Assembly (NCBI RefSeq): GCF_009363115.1
Contig: NZ_CP045298.1
Span: 4,957,501-5,021,500, forward strand
DNA from: Paenibacillus brasilensis
GTDB taxonomy: Bacteria; Bacillota; Bacilli; Paenibacillales; Paenibacillaceae
Length of the DNA: 64,000 bases
Direction: 5' to 3'
The notes beneath the pieces are model-generated. The model was not told where the DNA came from, did not search any database, and was given only the letters and a program-made list of their open reading frames with translations. Shown one piece after another: positions 16,471 through 25,594 of this stretch (position 1 is its first letter; each line of letters starts with the position of its first letter). The translations under genes were made by a program, and so were the position numbers.

Positions 16471-17787
16471 ATGAGATTCAATACCGGAAGGGAAGATTCA
16501 CATTCTAAAGAAGCATTTTATAAGTCACAAGAAGTGATTCCTGGTGGGGTAAATAGTCCTGTTCGTGCCTTTTCATCTGTTGGATTAACACCTGTATTTG
16601 CATTAAGCGCACAAGGGGCTCATGTAACTGATATCGACGGTAACGAATTTATTGATTACATTGGGTCCTGGGGGCCACTTATATTGGGACATGCACACCC
16701 GGAAATCGTCCATACCATACAGAAAGTGGCAATACTGGGGACCAGCTTTGGGCTGCCTACCGAAATTGAGACCAAGTTGGCGAGACAAATATGCGATAGT
16801 ATTTCAACTGTTGACATGGTGCGTATGGTTAATTCGGGTACTGAGGCCACTATGAGCGCTCTTCGGTTGGCCAGAGGATATACAAAGCGACAAAAGATTG
16901 TGAAGTTTCAAGGGGGCTACCACGGACACGCTGATGCTTTGTTGATCAAATCCGGCTCCGGCGTGGCAACATTGGGCCTACCTGACAGTCCTGGTGTGCC
17001 AGAAAGTGTTACTGCCGATACGATAACACTTCCTTATAATAATCTTGATAGCGTCCGTACTGCCTTCGAGCAGTTTGGCGATCAAATTGCTGCCATTATT
17101 GTTGAACCTGTTGCCGGCAATATGGGAGTCGTGCCACCTTTGCCTGGATTCCTCCAGGGACTGAGAGAGACTACCTCACGGTATGGAAGCCTGCTTATAT
17201 TCGATGAGGTGATGACGGGTTATCGTGTAGACTATCATGGAGCTCAGGGATTATACGAAATAGAACCAGATCTGACATGTCTCGGAAAGATAATTGGGGG
17301 AGGGCTACCGGTTGGTGCTTATGGAGGTAAGCACCAAATCATGAAACAAATCGCTCCTGCTGGGCCCATCTACCAAGCGGGAACTTTAGCTGGTAATCCT
17401 CTCGCCATGTCAGCTGGATATAAGACTTTGCAATTACTTTCTGAATCAACTATCTATGATGAGTTAGAAAGGAAATCAGCCAAATTAGCTGAAGGCTTTG
17501 AAAAAAACAGCTTAAATCTGGGGGTACCGTTGAAGGTTAACAGGGTAGGTTCCATGCTTACCGCTTTCTTTTCGGAACTTGACGTTATGGACTACGAATC
17601 AGCTAAACAATCCAATAAACAACTGTTTCAAAAGTACTACGCCGCCATGTTAGATTTTGGAATATTAATGCCCCCCTCCCCTTATGAAGTCATGTTCGTG
17701 TCAGCCGCACACTCTGATGAGGATATAGAGTATACAATTCAGAGCCACTACAAAGCATTGAAAAAGATAGTTGAGAAAGAGGAATAA
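16471..17787 (+). CDS. hemL: Glutamate-1-semialdehyde 2,1-aminomutase
   Basis: The 438-residue PLP enzyme converts glutamate-1-semialdehyde to 5-aminolevulinate in tetrapyrrole synthesis. Family boxes are all present: EVIPGGVNSPVRAF, IDYIGSWGPLILGHAHP, NSGTEATMSALRLARGYT, KFQGGYHGHADALLIKSGSG, LIFDEVMTGYRV, GKIIGGGLPVGAYGG with the PLP Lys (about 273), and QAGTLAGNPLAMSAG. It stands alone, with no other hem genes nearby, so it is probably a second copy (GsaB-like) serving this PLP island rather than the hem operon. ATG 16471 has GAAGGGGG upstream. Intact. Confidence 0.95.
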   Translation: MRFNTGREDSHSKEAFYKSQEVIPGGVNSPVRAFSSVGLTPVFALSAQGAHVTDIDGNEFIDYIGSWGPLILGHAHPEIVHTIQKVAILGTSFGLPTEIETKLARQICDSISTVDMVRMVNSGTEATMSALRLARGYTKRQKIVKFQGGYHGHADALLIKSGSGVATLGLPDSPGVPESVTADTITLPYNNLDSVRTAFEQFGDQIAAIIVEPVAGNMGVVPPLPGFLQGLRETTSRYGSLLIFDEVMTGYRVDYHGAQGLYEIEPDLTCLGKIIGGGLPVGAYGGKHQIMKQIAPAGPIYQAGTLAGNPLAMSAGYKTLQLLSESTIYDELERKSAKLAEGFEKNSLNLGVPLKVNRVGSMLTAFFSELDVMDYESAKQSNKQLFQKYYAAMLDFGILMPPSPYEVMFVSAAHSDEDIEYTIQSHYKALKKIVEKEE

Positions 17788-18128
17788 TATGTCGCAAAAC
17801 TAATTTAATCATCGAATGATATCGTGGAGGAATGAGATATGAATACAGAAGCGTGGCATGTGGCAAGAAGGAAGCAATGGCGAGGATAGGGACGATACAT
17901 CTTTACACTTCTATTTTTTACAAAATGGTTCTTGAAGCAAAAGGTCGAAGTAGAGGTGATCTCTTTTGAATCATGTTTGAAATCCTTTCAATTACCATGC
18001 AGGTATAATTTAACAACGAAGAGTTCCTACGGACATTTTCAAGTCTTCTATAGGTGAACGTTTACTTTGAAGTACTATATTTTAGAGAAAATTGATATTT
18101 TTTTAGAGAAAAGGAGTTATGTTTTATT
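17788..18128. other. Gap between hemL and the DMT transporter relic
   Basis: GGAGGAATGAGATATG (17825-17841) starts a 16-codon frame, MNTEAWHVARRKQWRG, that stops at once and is probably a gene stub. Otherwise AT-rich sequence with nothing recognised. Confidence 0.35.
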
Positions 18129-18565
18129 ATGGCTATAATACTAGTGCTACTTGCTATATTAGCAGGGATGGCTCTTCCCACCCAATTTAGTGTTAATGCA
18201 CAATTAAGAACCGTAGTTGGGTCACCAATTATAGCTTCTGTTATTTCATTTATTGTTGGAGCTGTGGCCTTAACAGTTATGTCGTTATTTTGGAAGGGTA
18301 TTTACATCAAGAAGGAATGGATGAAGCTCCTTGGTGGATGTGGACAAAGGGATTATTAGGTGCTTCTTATGTGTTAGCAACGACTATACTTATGCCTAGA
18401 ATAGGTGCAGCTGCCACAGTTGGGTATGTTTTGGCTGGGCAAGTATTGGCCTCCATTTTAATAGATCATTTTGGTTTGATTGGTGCAACTACACATACTT
18501 TCCCCCGCTTGTTAGGGGCGCTTTTGGTTCTAGGGGGAGTCATTATAGTTCAAAAATCCCTATAA
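18129..18565 (+). pseudogene. DMT-family (YdcZ/DUF606) small transporter, frameshifted
   Basis: Behind AAAAGGAG, the first frame encodes a membrane helix pair (ILVLLAILAGMALPTQFSVN, PIIASVISFIVGAVALTVMS). After a one-base shift near 18300-18330 the second frame gives WTKGLLGASYVLATTILMPR, IGAAATVGYVLAGQVLASIL, DHFGLIG and LLGALLVLGGVIIV. Together these are the four to five helices of a YdcZ-type inner-membrane protein (~145 residues), a family of the drug/metabolite transporter superfamily. A single-base error could also explain the break. Confidence 0.8.
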
Positions 18566-18680
18566 TCATCGCTTTTATCATGCTAGAATATCAAGACTCA
18601 CAAAAGGTTGCTGTGAAACGGGATGATCGATTGGAGCCGCCAAAGCAAGTTCCTCCTTGTACAGAGGAATTGATTCCAGG

Positions 18681-18950
18681 TCATCGTGCTCCATGAGCAG
18701 CATTACAATATTCTAGACCTTGTAGTTCGTTTATTGTCGACCGAGCCTGTAAGAGTTCATGAAACACTTTGTAACCATATTGCTGCAGTATTTTACCTGC
18801 TTCTGTGATGACGGTTTTCTTACCAATCCAGTCCAAAAGTGGAGTTCCAATTTCGTTCTCCAGTAATCGGATTTGTTGGCTTAACCAAGTCTGAGCAATG
18901 CCAAGTTTTTCGGCCGCTCGAGTGAAATGTAGTTCCCTGCATACTGCCAT
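18681..18950 (-). pseudogene. LysR-family regulator, DNA-binding stub
   Basis: Matches the LysR winged helix-turn-helix: YFMAVCRELHFTRAAEKLG, AQTWLSQQIRLLENEIG, TPLLDWIGKKTVITEAG. The first ~8 residues are cut by an upstream stop and the effector-binding domain is lost after about residue 85. It is convergent with the DMT relic, which it may have regulated. Confidence 0.8.
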
Positions 18951-19091
18951 AAAGTATTAAAGAATGATTAAAACGTAATAAATAATTCATTTTTATTATA
19001 GGCAAAGTGATTTCATAGGCTAAACCAATCATTATAAGTATAAATATGAAATTGATTTAAATTTGATAAGTAGATAAGAAGGAGTTTTATA

Positions 19092-19820
19092 ATGCACATT
19101 CATTTTGTTGTCCATGAAGTTTTTGAAGGGCCAGGTGCTTTTCGGACGTGGGCTGAGAGCAACGGATACAGCATCGGATATTCAAAAGTGTATGCTGGTG
19201 AGGAACTTCCACATTCCGTGGAGAAAATTGATTTATTAATCGTGCTGGGTGGACCTCAAGATCCAAGTACAACCACTGAAATGTGTTCTCATTTTGATGC
19301 TGCTGCAGAAATAGCCTTAATCAACAAATGTATCGAATCAGATAAGGCTGTTATCGGAGTATGTCTGGGAGCTCAGCTCATTGGAGAAGCCTTGGGTGCG
19401 AGATATGATCATAGTCCGGAAAAGGAAATAGGTTGCTTTCCCATTACTCTTACAGATGAAGGAAAGAACAGTGAGATGTTTTCTCATTTTGGTACAACCA
19501 GTGTTGTAGGGCATTGGCATAATGATATGCCTGGATTGACAGAAAGAAGTAAAGTAATGGCTTACAGCGAAGGTTGCCCAAGACAGATTGTGGAATATCA
19601 AGACCTTGTTTACGGATTTCAGTGTCATATGGAATTCAATCGCGAATTAATAGAGCTTTTGATCAAGCATTCAGAAGCGGAACTATCTGAGAATAATAAT
19701 CATCGTTTTGTACAGCAACCAGAACAGTTAAGAAATAATGATTATGTAACAATGAATAATAACCTATTTTCCTTTTTAGACAAATTGACTCATCGCTATT
19801 TACAGAAAAAGCCTCATTAA
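19092..19820 (+). CDS. Type 1 glutamine amidotransferase (GMP-synthase-like)
   Basis: The 242-residue class I glutamine amidotransferase has oxyanion region VLGGPQDPS, nucleophile elbow GVCLGAQLIGEALGA (Cys about 94), GHWHNDMP and the His/Glu pair in GFQCHMEFNREL. The free-standing YxlJ/GuaA-N-like group usually acts on small amines or peptides, releasing or transferring ammonia; the acceptor is unknown. ATG 19092 follows AAGGAG. No partner synthetase is adjacent. It is not PdxT-like (no GGEST box), so it does not obviously replace the missing pdxT. Intact. Confidence 0.85.
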   Translation: MHIHFVVHEVFEGPGAFRTWAESNGYSIGYSKVYAGEELPHSVEKIDLLIVLGGPQDPSTTTEMCSHFDAAAEIALINKCIESDKAVIGVCLGAQLIGEALGARYDHSPEKEIGCFPITLTDEGKNSEMFSHFGTTSVVGHWHNDMPGLTERSKVMAYSEGCPRQIVEYQDLVYGFQCHMEFNRELIELLIKHSEAELSENNNHRFVQQPEQLRNNDYVTMNNNLFSFLDKLTHRYLQKKPH

Positions 19821-19847
19821 CAAGGAAGGAACCGTCTCGAAAGTGAA

Positions 19848-20195
19848 GTGACCCCATAAAGTTAGACAGTGGATATAGTTAGGCTGCTTGAAGGGCATGA
19901 GTCCGGTACTGTACTGGGCTCATGCCCTTTAGTTGTGCTTTAATCCGTTTGTGGTTGTAATATTCGATGTATTTCTCAAGTTCGGTTTTAAACTCTTCAA
20001 TATTTTCAAATTCCTGTGTATATAAAAACTCGGATTTTTAGATACCAAAGAAATTTTCAATGACTGCATTATCATAACAATTTTCTTTTCGTGACGTACT
20101 CTGCGTAATTCCGCGTTTCTTTAAGCCTGCTTGTATTGAGGTGTTTGGTAATGCCAGCCTTGATCTGAATGTATAAGAAACGTATCCTTATCATC
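19848..20195 (-). pseudogene. IS3-family (IS150-type) transposase fragment
   Basis: Reading from 20195 downward: GWHYQTPQYKQA, a frame change, RKENCYDNAVIENFFG-like, then SEFLYTQEFENIEEFKTELE, YIEYYNHKRIKAQLKGMSP and VQYRTHALQAA. This is the C-terminal third of an IS150-type OrfB, with the last catalytic Glu region. The sequence TGACCCCATAAAGTTAGACA at 19848 is a typical IS3 end. The N-terminal part and OrfA are missing. Bases 20196-20420 hold nothing recognised. Confidence 0.8.
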
Positions 20196-20422
20196 CAAAC
20201 GTTCAAATCCCCGTTAAACAAATAACATAGCTGACATGTATAGCTTCTCGCCAAATAAGTTTATCCGGTAAATAATGCTTACTCCGTGGAATCTGAGCCA
20301 TTTGAAGTAGTGAAGTAATTGAAATTAGCTTAATCCAAACAGGGAGTTGTAGCGGGCTCGAGAGCCCTAAGTGCAATCCACCCATTCGATTCCGCTCCAT
20401 ATAGATGGTTCTGTATTAAGTA

Positions 20423-20484
20423 TATGGATTGCCCGAATCCTTTTATTATGGATGTTTTACAACATACCATTAATTGATACACTA
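20423..20484 (+). promoter_or_regulatory. Putative MocR-controlled promoter of glyA
   Basis: TATGGATTG (20423) and CCATTAATTGATACACTA (20467-20484) recur in the same order and spacing (43-44 bp) upstream of the intact mocR (44115-44175). TTGATA may be the -35 box. Direct evidence is only the shared sequence; control by MocR is inferred. Confidence 0.5.
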
Positions 20485-20620
20485 TCGTGACAATAGTTGC
20501 GCTTATAAGAGACGACAGGAATAAACAGTTGTTTACTTAATCAGATCGAGGAAAAATCAACTCTTTTCTTTGTATTGTGAGAACTGGGCAACGAATAAGT
20601 AGATAGAAAGGAAAATTTTC

Positions 20621-21862
20621 ATGAAGAACTTGGAACAGCAAGACAAAGTAGTGGCCGAAGCTATTCGGCAAGAGCTTATACGGCAGCGAAATAAAATAGA
20701 ACTGATTGCTTCGGAAAATTTCGTAAGTCAGGCTGTGATGGAAGCTACGACTACGGTACTGGCCAATAAGTACGCTGAAGGGTATCCGGGAAGAAGATAT
20801 TATGGCGGTTGTGATTATGTAGATATTGTCGAAGAACTTGCCATGAAGCGGGTCAGAGAGCTTTTTGGTGCTGAGCATGCGAATGTTCAGCCTCATTCAG
20901 GCGCGCAGTCGAATATGGCGGTTTATTTTGCAGCAGTTGAGCCCGGTGACACCATTTTGGGCATGAATTTATCCCATGGCGGCCATCTTACACACGGGAG
21001 CCCAGTGAATTTTTCAGGAAGACTCTACAACTTTGTGCCCTACGGCGTGGATGAACAAACGGGACGCATTGACTATGATCAGGTGCGCAAGCTTGCTCAT
21101 AAGCATCGTCCGCGTATGATTGTTGCTGGCGCCAGTGCCTACCCACGCACGATCGAGTTTAAGTTGTTTGCCCAAATTGCAGACGAAGTCGGGGCTCTTT
21201 TCTTTGTAGATATGGCCCATATTGCAGGAATTGTCGCGGCGGGCTTGCATCCAAACCCATTGCCGCACGCTCACTTTGTCACGACGACAACACATAAAAC
21301 GTTGCGAGGGCCAAGAGGTGGTATCGTTATGTGCCGTAAATCGTGGGCGCAAGCGATTGATAGAGCGATGTTCCCCGGATCACAAGGCGGCCCGTTTATG
21401 CATGTCATCGCAGCAAAAGCGGTTGCGCTAGGCGAGGCGCTGCAACCGGATTTCAAAACGTATATGGAAAAAGTGCTTGAAAACGCCAAAGTGTTTGCTG
21501 AGAGTTTGATGAATGAAGGGTTAACGGTCGTTTCGGGAGGAACAGATAATCATCTTGTACTGCTTGATTTGCGCACTATTGGGCTTACCGGTAAAGAAGC
21601 TGAAACACTACTCGATGAAGTGGGAATCACCGCTAATAAAAATTCCGTTCCTCATGATGCAGCGAGCCCACATGTAACGAGTGGCATCCGCTTCGGGACC
21701 TCAGCTATGACAACAAGAGGATTAGGACCCAAAGAAATGAAGGAAATCGCTCAGCTTATTGGACTTGCCTTTAAAAATCCCAAGAATTTGATGGTTAAAA
21801 ATCACATATTAGGAAGTGTGAATGAAATCACGTCTCAATTTCCTTTATATGAAGGGCTTTAA
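20621..21862 (+). CDS. glyA: Serine hydroxymethyltransferase
   Basis: The 413-residue PLP enzyme interconverts serine and glycine with tetrahydrofolate. Motifs: IELIASENFVSQAVMEA, NKYAEGYPGRRYYGG, NVQPHSGAQSNMAVYFA, GAEHANV, VDMAHIAGIVAAGLHPNP, TTTHKTLRGPRGG (PLP Lys 226), FPGSQGGP and TSGIRFGTSAMTTRG. AGAAAGGAAAATTTTC precedes the ATG. Paired with serC 46 bp downstream, unlike the usual solitary glyA, so it is likely a second, cluster-specific copy tied to serine/PLP metabolism and to the MocR-like promoter upstream. Intact. Confidence 0.95.
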   Translation: MKNLEQQDKVVAEAIRQELIRQRNKIELIASENFVSQAVMEATTTVLANKYAEGYPGRRYYGGCDYVDIVEELAMKRVRELFGAEHANVQPHSGAQSNMAVYFAAVEPGDTILGMNLSHGGHLTHGSPVNFSGRLYNFVPYGVDEQTGRIDYDQVRKLAHKHRPRMIVAGASAYPRTIEFKLFAQIADEVGALFFVDMAHIAGIVAAGLHPNPLPHAHFVTTTTHKTLRGPRGGIVMCRKSWAQAIDRAMFPGSQGGPFMHVIAAKAVALGEALQPDFKTYMEKVLENAKVFAESLMNEGLTVVSGGTDNHLVLLDLRTIGLTGKEAETLLDEVGITANKNSVPHDAASPHVTSGIRFGTSAMTTRGLGPKEMKEIAQLIGLAFKNPKNLMVKNHILGSVNEITSQFPLYEGL

Positions 21863-21908
21863 TAGTATAACAGCACGTAAATTCGCTTCATTACAGGAGT
21901 GACGATCG

Positions 21909-22773
21909 ATGACCTACATGTATAATTTCAATGCCGGCCCGGGAGCATTGCCTTCGGAAGTATTGCAAGAAGCACAGGAAGAGCTTCAAAATATTCATGG
22001 GATCGGTGTGTCGATTCTGGAAATATCCCATCGAAGCAAACAATACGAAGCCATTCATAATGAAGCGCAGCATTTGATTAAAAATCTACTGAAGCTTTCA
22101 TCTGAATACGATGTTTTATTTCTACAGGGTGGAGCCAGCGTTCAATTTTCTATGGTGCCTATAAACTTTTTGACACAAGGAAAAACAGCGGGGTATGTAC
22201 ACAGCGGTACTTGGTCAGGAAAGGCGTGGAAAGAAGCGCAAAAACTAGGGAAGAGCATGGTTTTAGCAAGTGGAGAAAAAGAATAATTTAAACGGTTGCC
22301 TGATCTAAATAGTCTGGATATCCAGAAGGAATTAGCGTATGTCCATCTAGCATCAAATGAAACGATTGGAGGTATCCAAACATAATTCATTAATTAATAC
22401 ACCGCCCGTTTTCTCAGTCTATATCATGAATCTTGTACTGAAGTGGATTGTAAAACACGGAGGATTACAGGGGATGGCTGTACGTAATCGGGAAAAAGCG
22501 GAATTGATCTATCATTTACTTGATAATAGCGGCGGTTTTTATAGAGGATTGGCTCATGATGACAGCAGATCCATGATGAACATTACGTTCGGTGCATCTA
22601 GCCTGAAACTCGAAAATAAGTTACTTGAAGAGTTGGGGCAAGAAGGTTTTATGGATTTAAAAGGACATCGAGATGCTGGACATCTTCGTGCTTCCATTTA
22701 TAATGCTGTACCCTATGAGCATTGCAAAGTATTAGCGGATTTTCTTGCTGATTTTCAAAAGCGAAATGAATGA
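21909..22773 (+). pseudogene. serC: Phosphoserine aminotransferase, nonsense and internal deletion
   Basis: Start MTYMYNFNAGPGALPSEVL is typical SerC, with FLQGGASVQFSMVPINFL intact. A TAA then interrupts at 22284-22286 (GEKE, stop, FKRLPDLNS). After YVHLASNETIGG about 80 residues are missing, including the PLP Lys, before INTPPVFSVYIMNLVLKWI resumes and runs to a normal C-terminus (MDLKGHRDAGHLRASIYNAV). So it is inactive. SerC makes 3-phosphoserine by transamination and also participates in B6 pathways in some bacteria. Ribosome site ACAGGAG. Confidence 0.9.
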
Positions 22774-23051
22774 ACTTTGGAAGGTAGGTGAAAAGATGTT
22801 AAGTGCACAGAAAGCGAAAGAAGAGCAAGTCTTGTTATACTTAAGTTTTAAATTACAATGTTAATCAGATTGAAAATGTAAAAACTGTTTTGAACATATA
22901 CTTCCTGTGCATAATCAAATAATCGAATTCTTGAGGATAACATTATTGGTTGATTCTGATAATACTGCTGCTTAATGCTGTAATAGCAGCATAAAATGAA
23001 CGCGAAGAATAGATAAACCACTTTTTCATAGCTAAGAGGAGACGAAAAAGA

Positions 23052-23453
23052 TTGAATATCACATACAGGAATGATAAAGACGTAGAAGTTGAAGATATGA
23101 TTGAGGTGTTTAGAAATAGCGGGATTGTTCGACCCATTAATCAACCCGAACGGATCCAAACGATGATAAAAAACGCGGATATCCTGCTGAGCGCCTGGCT
23201 TGGGAATAGAATGATCGGAGTGGCCCGTGCTCTAACCGATTGGAGTTTTTGTTGTTATCTATCTGATCTGGCTGTTGACAAAGAATTTCAGAATTCTGGA
23301 GTAGGACGGAAACTCATTACCAAGGTACAAGAGGAAATTGGAAAAGAAGTCGCACTAATTCTATTAGCCGCACCAAGTGCAATGACATACTATCCTAAAG
23401 TAGGCTTTGAAAAAATAGAGAATGGTTTTATGATCAAGCGTAGGATTTCCTGA
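23052..23453 (+). CDS. GNAT-family N-acetyltransferase
   Basis: 133 residues. TTG 23052 lies behind AGAGGAGACG. The GNAT core is complete: substrate strand SAWLGNRMIGVARAL, LSDLAVDKEFQNSGVGRKLI (acetyl-CoA pyrophosphate loop QNSGVGRKL), ILLAAPSAMTYYPKVGF and the last strand MIKRRIS. These small YjdJ/ElaA-like acetyltransferases modify amines; the substrate is unknown. The stop codon coincides with the edge of a Tn3 transposase relic on the other strand, but the enzyme appears whole. Confidence 0.8.
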   Translation: MNITYRNDKDVEVEDMIEVFRNSGIVRPINQPERIQTMIKNADILLSAWLGNRMIGVARALTDWSFCCYLSDLAVDKEFQNSGVGRKLITKVQEEIGKEVALILLAAPSAMTYYPKVGFEKIENGFMIKRRIS

Positions 23454-23454
23454 A

Positions 23455-24868
23455 TGATCTTTTTATTAATCTGGCTGCTCAGCAGCTTCTCCAATTTAGG
23501 AAAATCGGAAGGTTTCCCAATAGCGTAGAGCTTAGAATCAGCTAAGTCGCGTAAGCGAGGCGCAAAGCGAAATCCAAGCAGATGTGTTAAACCAAAGACT
23601 TGATCGGTGTAGCCGGCTGTATCCGTATAATGCTCCTCGATGGCCAAGTCCGTTTCATGGTGGAGCAAACCGTCGATGACGTGCACGACATCCCGAGCGT
23701 TCGTATTGATGACTTTCGTGTAGAACGTGGAAAATTGGTCGCTCACGAACCGATAAATCGTAGCTCCTTTTCCGGTTCCGTAGTGGGGGTTCGCATCTGC
23801 GTGAAGCGACGAAACTCCGATCTGGACGCGCATTCCATCAGATGATGATGTCGTGCCGTTCCCCCAATATGAGGGCAGCGTCAGCTTATGATGAAAATAA
23901 CAAGAACAGCCTGCGCTTTATTCATTGCATCTTCGTACAGCCGCCATTGCGCTGTATTGGCCATTTGCCGATATGAAATGCTCGGCGTGGCTTCAGCCAT
24001 CTTTGTAAGCCCAATGTTCGTTCCCATTGCCATTAGGGTAGCCATAAGGGTTGTCGTTTCTTCCTCGTTCGGAGCGCGGTTACTGGAAGCGTGAATAAAC
24101 TGTTCATGAAATGCGTCCAGTTGGCTACTTCCATGAGTAGATCCGTTAGCTTGATTCTTGGCAGCAGCTCATAGAGGGAAAGGCTGAAATTCGGGGATTC
24201 ATCGGGAACATCTTTCTCCAATCGCTCTATGTGCAATTTTCCATTCTCCAAATTAACGCCGTCCAGCTCGTCGATGTGGTCCGAAACCCAGTTTAATCTT
24301 TGAAGAAGTGATTCTGTCCGTTCTTCAAGATATTCCTTCGCGGACAAGCTAACGGCAAGCTTTGTAGCGTTAGGATCGATACCATTCCAATCAGATTTCG
24401 GTACAAGGTATTCCTCGAAGTCCTTATGCTGACGGCTTCGGACAATGGATACGTCCCCGGAACGAACGTAATTCCGCAGCTCTGTCAGGACAGCCATTTC
24501 GTAGTAATGCCGGTTGATGGTTCCATCATCGTCGTAAACGTGCTTTTTTGCCAGCGGTTCGAAACGAAGTTCAACCGTGCTCCTTCCGGAACCTTTCGCT
24601 TTCCGGTTTCATTCATATCCCGGATGATATCGACTGCCTTCATTAGCGGCTCTGCCGACTTGGTTGACCGAAACTCCAACGATTTTAACAACGTTGGCGT
24701 GTATTTCCGGAGTGCATAGAATTTCTTTTCCAGCAAGTCCAAATAGTCGTAATCTACGGGCCGCGCTAGTCGTTTAGCTTCTTCGATAATACGAACGGGC
24801 AGGATAACGTAAAATTCATCGAAGCCTTCTTTGTGATATAATCGATTACACGTTGAAATCATTTGCAT
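23455..24868 (-). pseudogene. Tn3-family transposase, frameshifted and truncated
   Basis: Reading from 24868 down, three frames give consecutive parts of a Tn3-family TnpA: NRLYHKEGFDEFYVILPVRI, PVDYDYLDLLEKKFYALRKY, then AVLTELRNYVRSGDVSIVRS, DFEEYLVPKSDW, and finally SSDGMRVQIGVSSLHADANP (first Asp), TFYTKVINTNARDVVHVIDG and EEHYTDTAGYTDQVFGLTHL (second Asp). It ends at INKKII before the final catalytic Glu. Both ends and at least two frames are lost. No inverted repeats or resolvase were found nearby. Confidence 0.85.
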
Positions 24869-24887
24869 TGCGAGGAATGAATTAATT

Positions 24888-25493
24888 ATGGATTCAAATC
24901 AAAATAATGTGTCTGGGGCCCGTGGTCGGCCGCGAAGTAATGAGGTTCACCGGAATATTTTGGATACCACATTATATTTGCTTGCTGAGGTAGGTGTGGA
25001 GAAACTAAGCATAGAAATGGTGGCGCAACGGGCAGGAGTCGGTAAAGCTTCCATATATCGAAGATGGGCAAATAAAGAAGCTTTAATTGTTGATGCACTT
25101 GAACAAATAAAACCTGAATTTAATATGCCATCACAAGGGAACCTGAACGGAGATTTATATGAGCTGGCAAGTCATTTTGTTCAGCGAATGAATACACCGC
25201 TGGGTAAGCAAATGCTCTCGTTATTGATCTCCACTTTAGCCGGCAGCTCACAGATCTCTGAAGCTTTTTGGGAGAACCATTCCTTACCAAAGACGAAGGA
25301 AATTTCGAGTATTATTGATCGTTACCGCCAAAATGAACGCCTAAGTGAAGATGCGAATGTTGATCTGGCTGCTGATCTTATGATTGGTTTTATTATGTAT
25401 CAGCTGCTATTTAAACCGCCCACTGAAGACTTGGATTCATCCCTAAAACAAGGGATTGAAATGATTGTAAAAGGGATAAGAAAACCTGATTAG
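24888..25493 (+). CDS. TetR/AcrR-family repressor
   Basis: 201 residues. ATG 24888 follows GAGGAATG. N-terminal HTH: RSNEVHRNILDTTLYLLAEV, LSIEMVAQRAGVGKASIYRR, WANKEALIVDAL. The rest is a helical ligand-binding and dimerisation domain of the TetR_C_11 kind. It lies 100 bp upstream of an SDR gene, and the spacer holds a perfect 13-bp inverted repeat over the promoter, so it very probably represses that gene. Intact. Confidence 0.9.
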   Translation: MDSNQNNVSGARGRPRSNEVHRNILDTTLYLLAEVGVEKLSIEMVAQRAGVGKASIYRRWANKEALIVDALEQIKPEFNMPSQGNLNGDLYELASHFVQRMNTPLGKQMLSLLISTLAGSSQISEAFWENHSLPKTKEISSIIDRYRQNERLSEDANVDLAADLMIGFIMYQLLFKPPTEDLDSSLKQGIEMIVKGIRKPD

Positions 25494-25527
25494 GTCTTGT
25501 AGAGTATTGCTACAAGACCTAATTTAT

Positions 25528-25564
25528 TTGACATATACGATACGATGACGTATCGTATCGTATA
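25528..25564 (+). promoter_or_regulatory. Promoter and TetR operator of the SDR gene
   Basis: TTGACA at 25528-25533 is followed by a perfect inverted repeat: TATACGATACGAT (25534-25546) and its complement (25552-25564), five bases apart. Binding there would cover the -35/-10 spacer. A TATCGT/TATAGAT-type -10 falls inside or just after the right arm. Confidence 0.75.
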
Positions 25565-25594
25565 GATATTATAATTCAAGTGGGAGTGGATACT

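Noticed and set aside
19092..19820. Amidotransferase as the missing PdxT
   Set aside because: It has the GMP-synthase-like layout (GVCLGAQ, QCHMEF) and lacks the PdxT GGEST motif; it is also 4.5 kb away.
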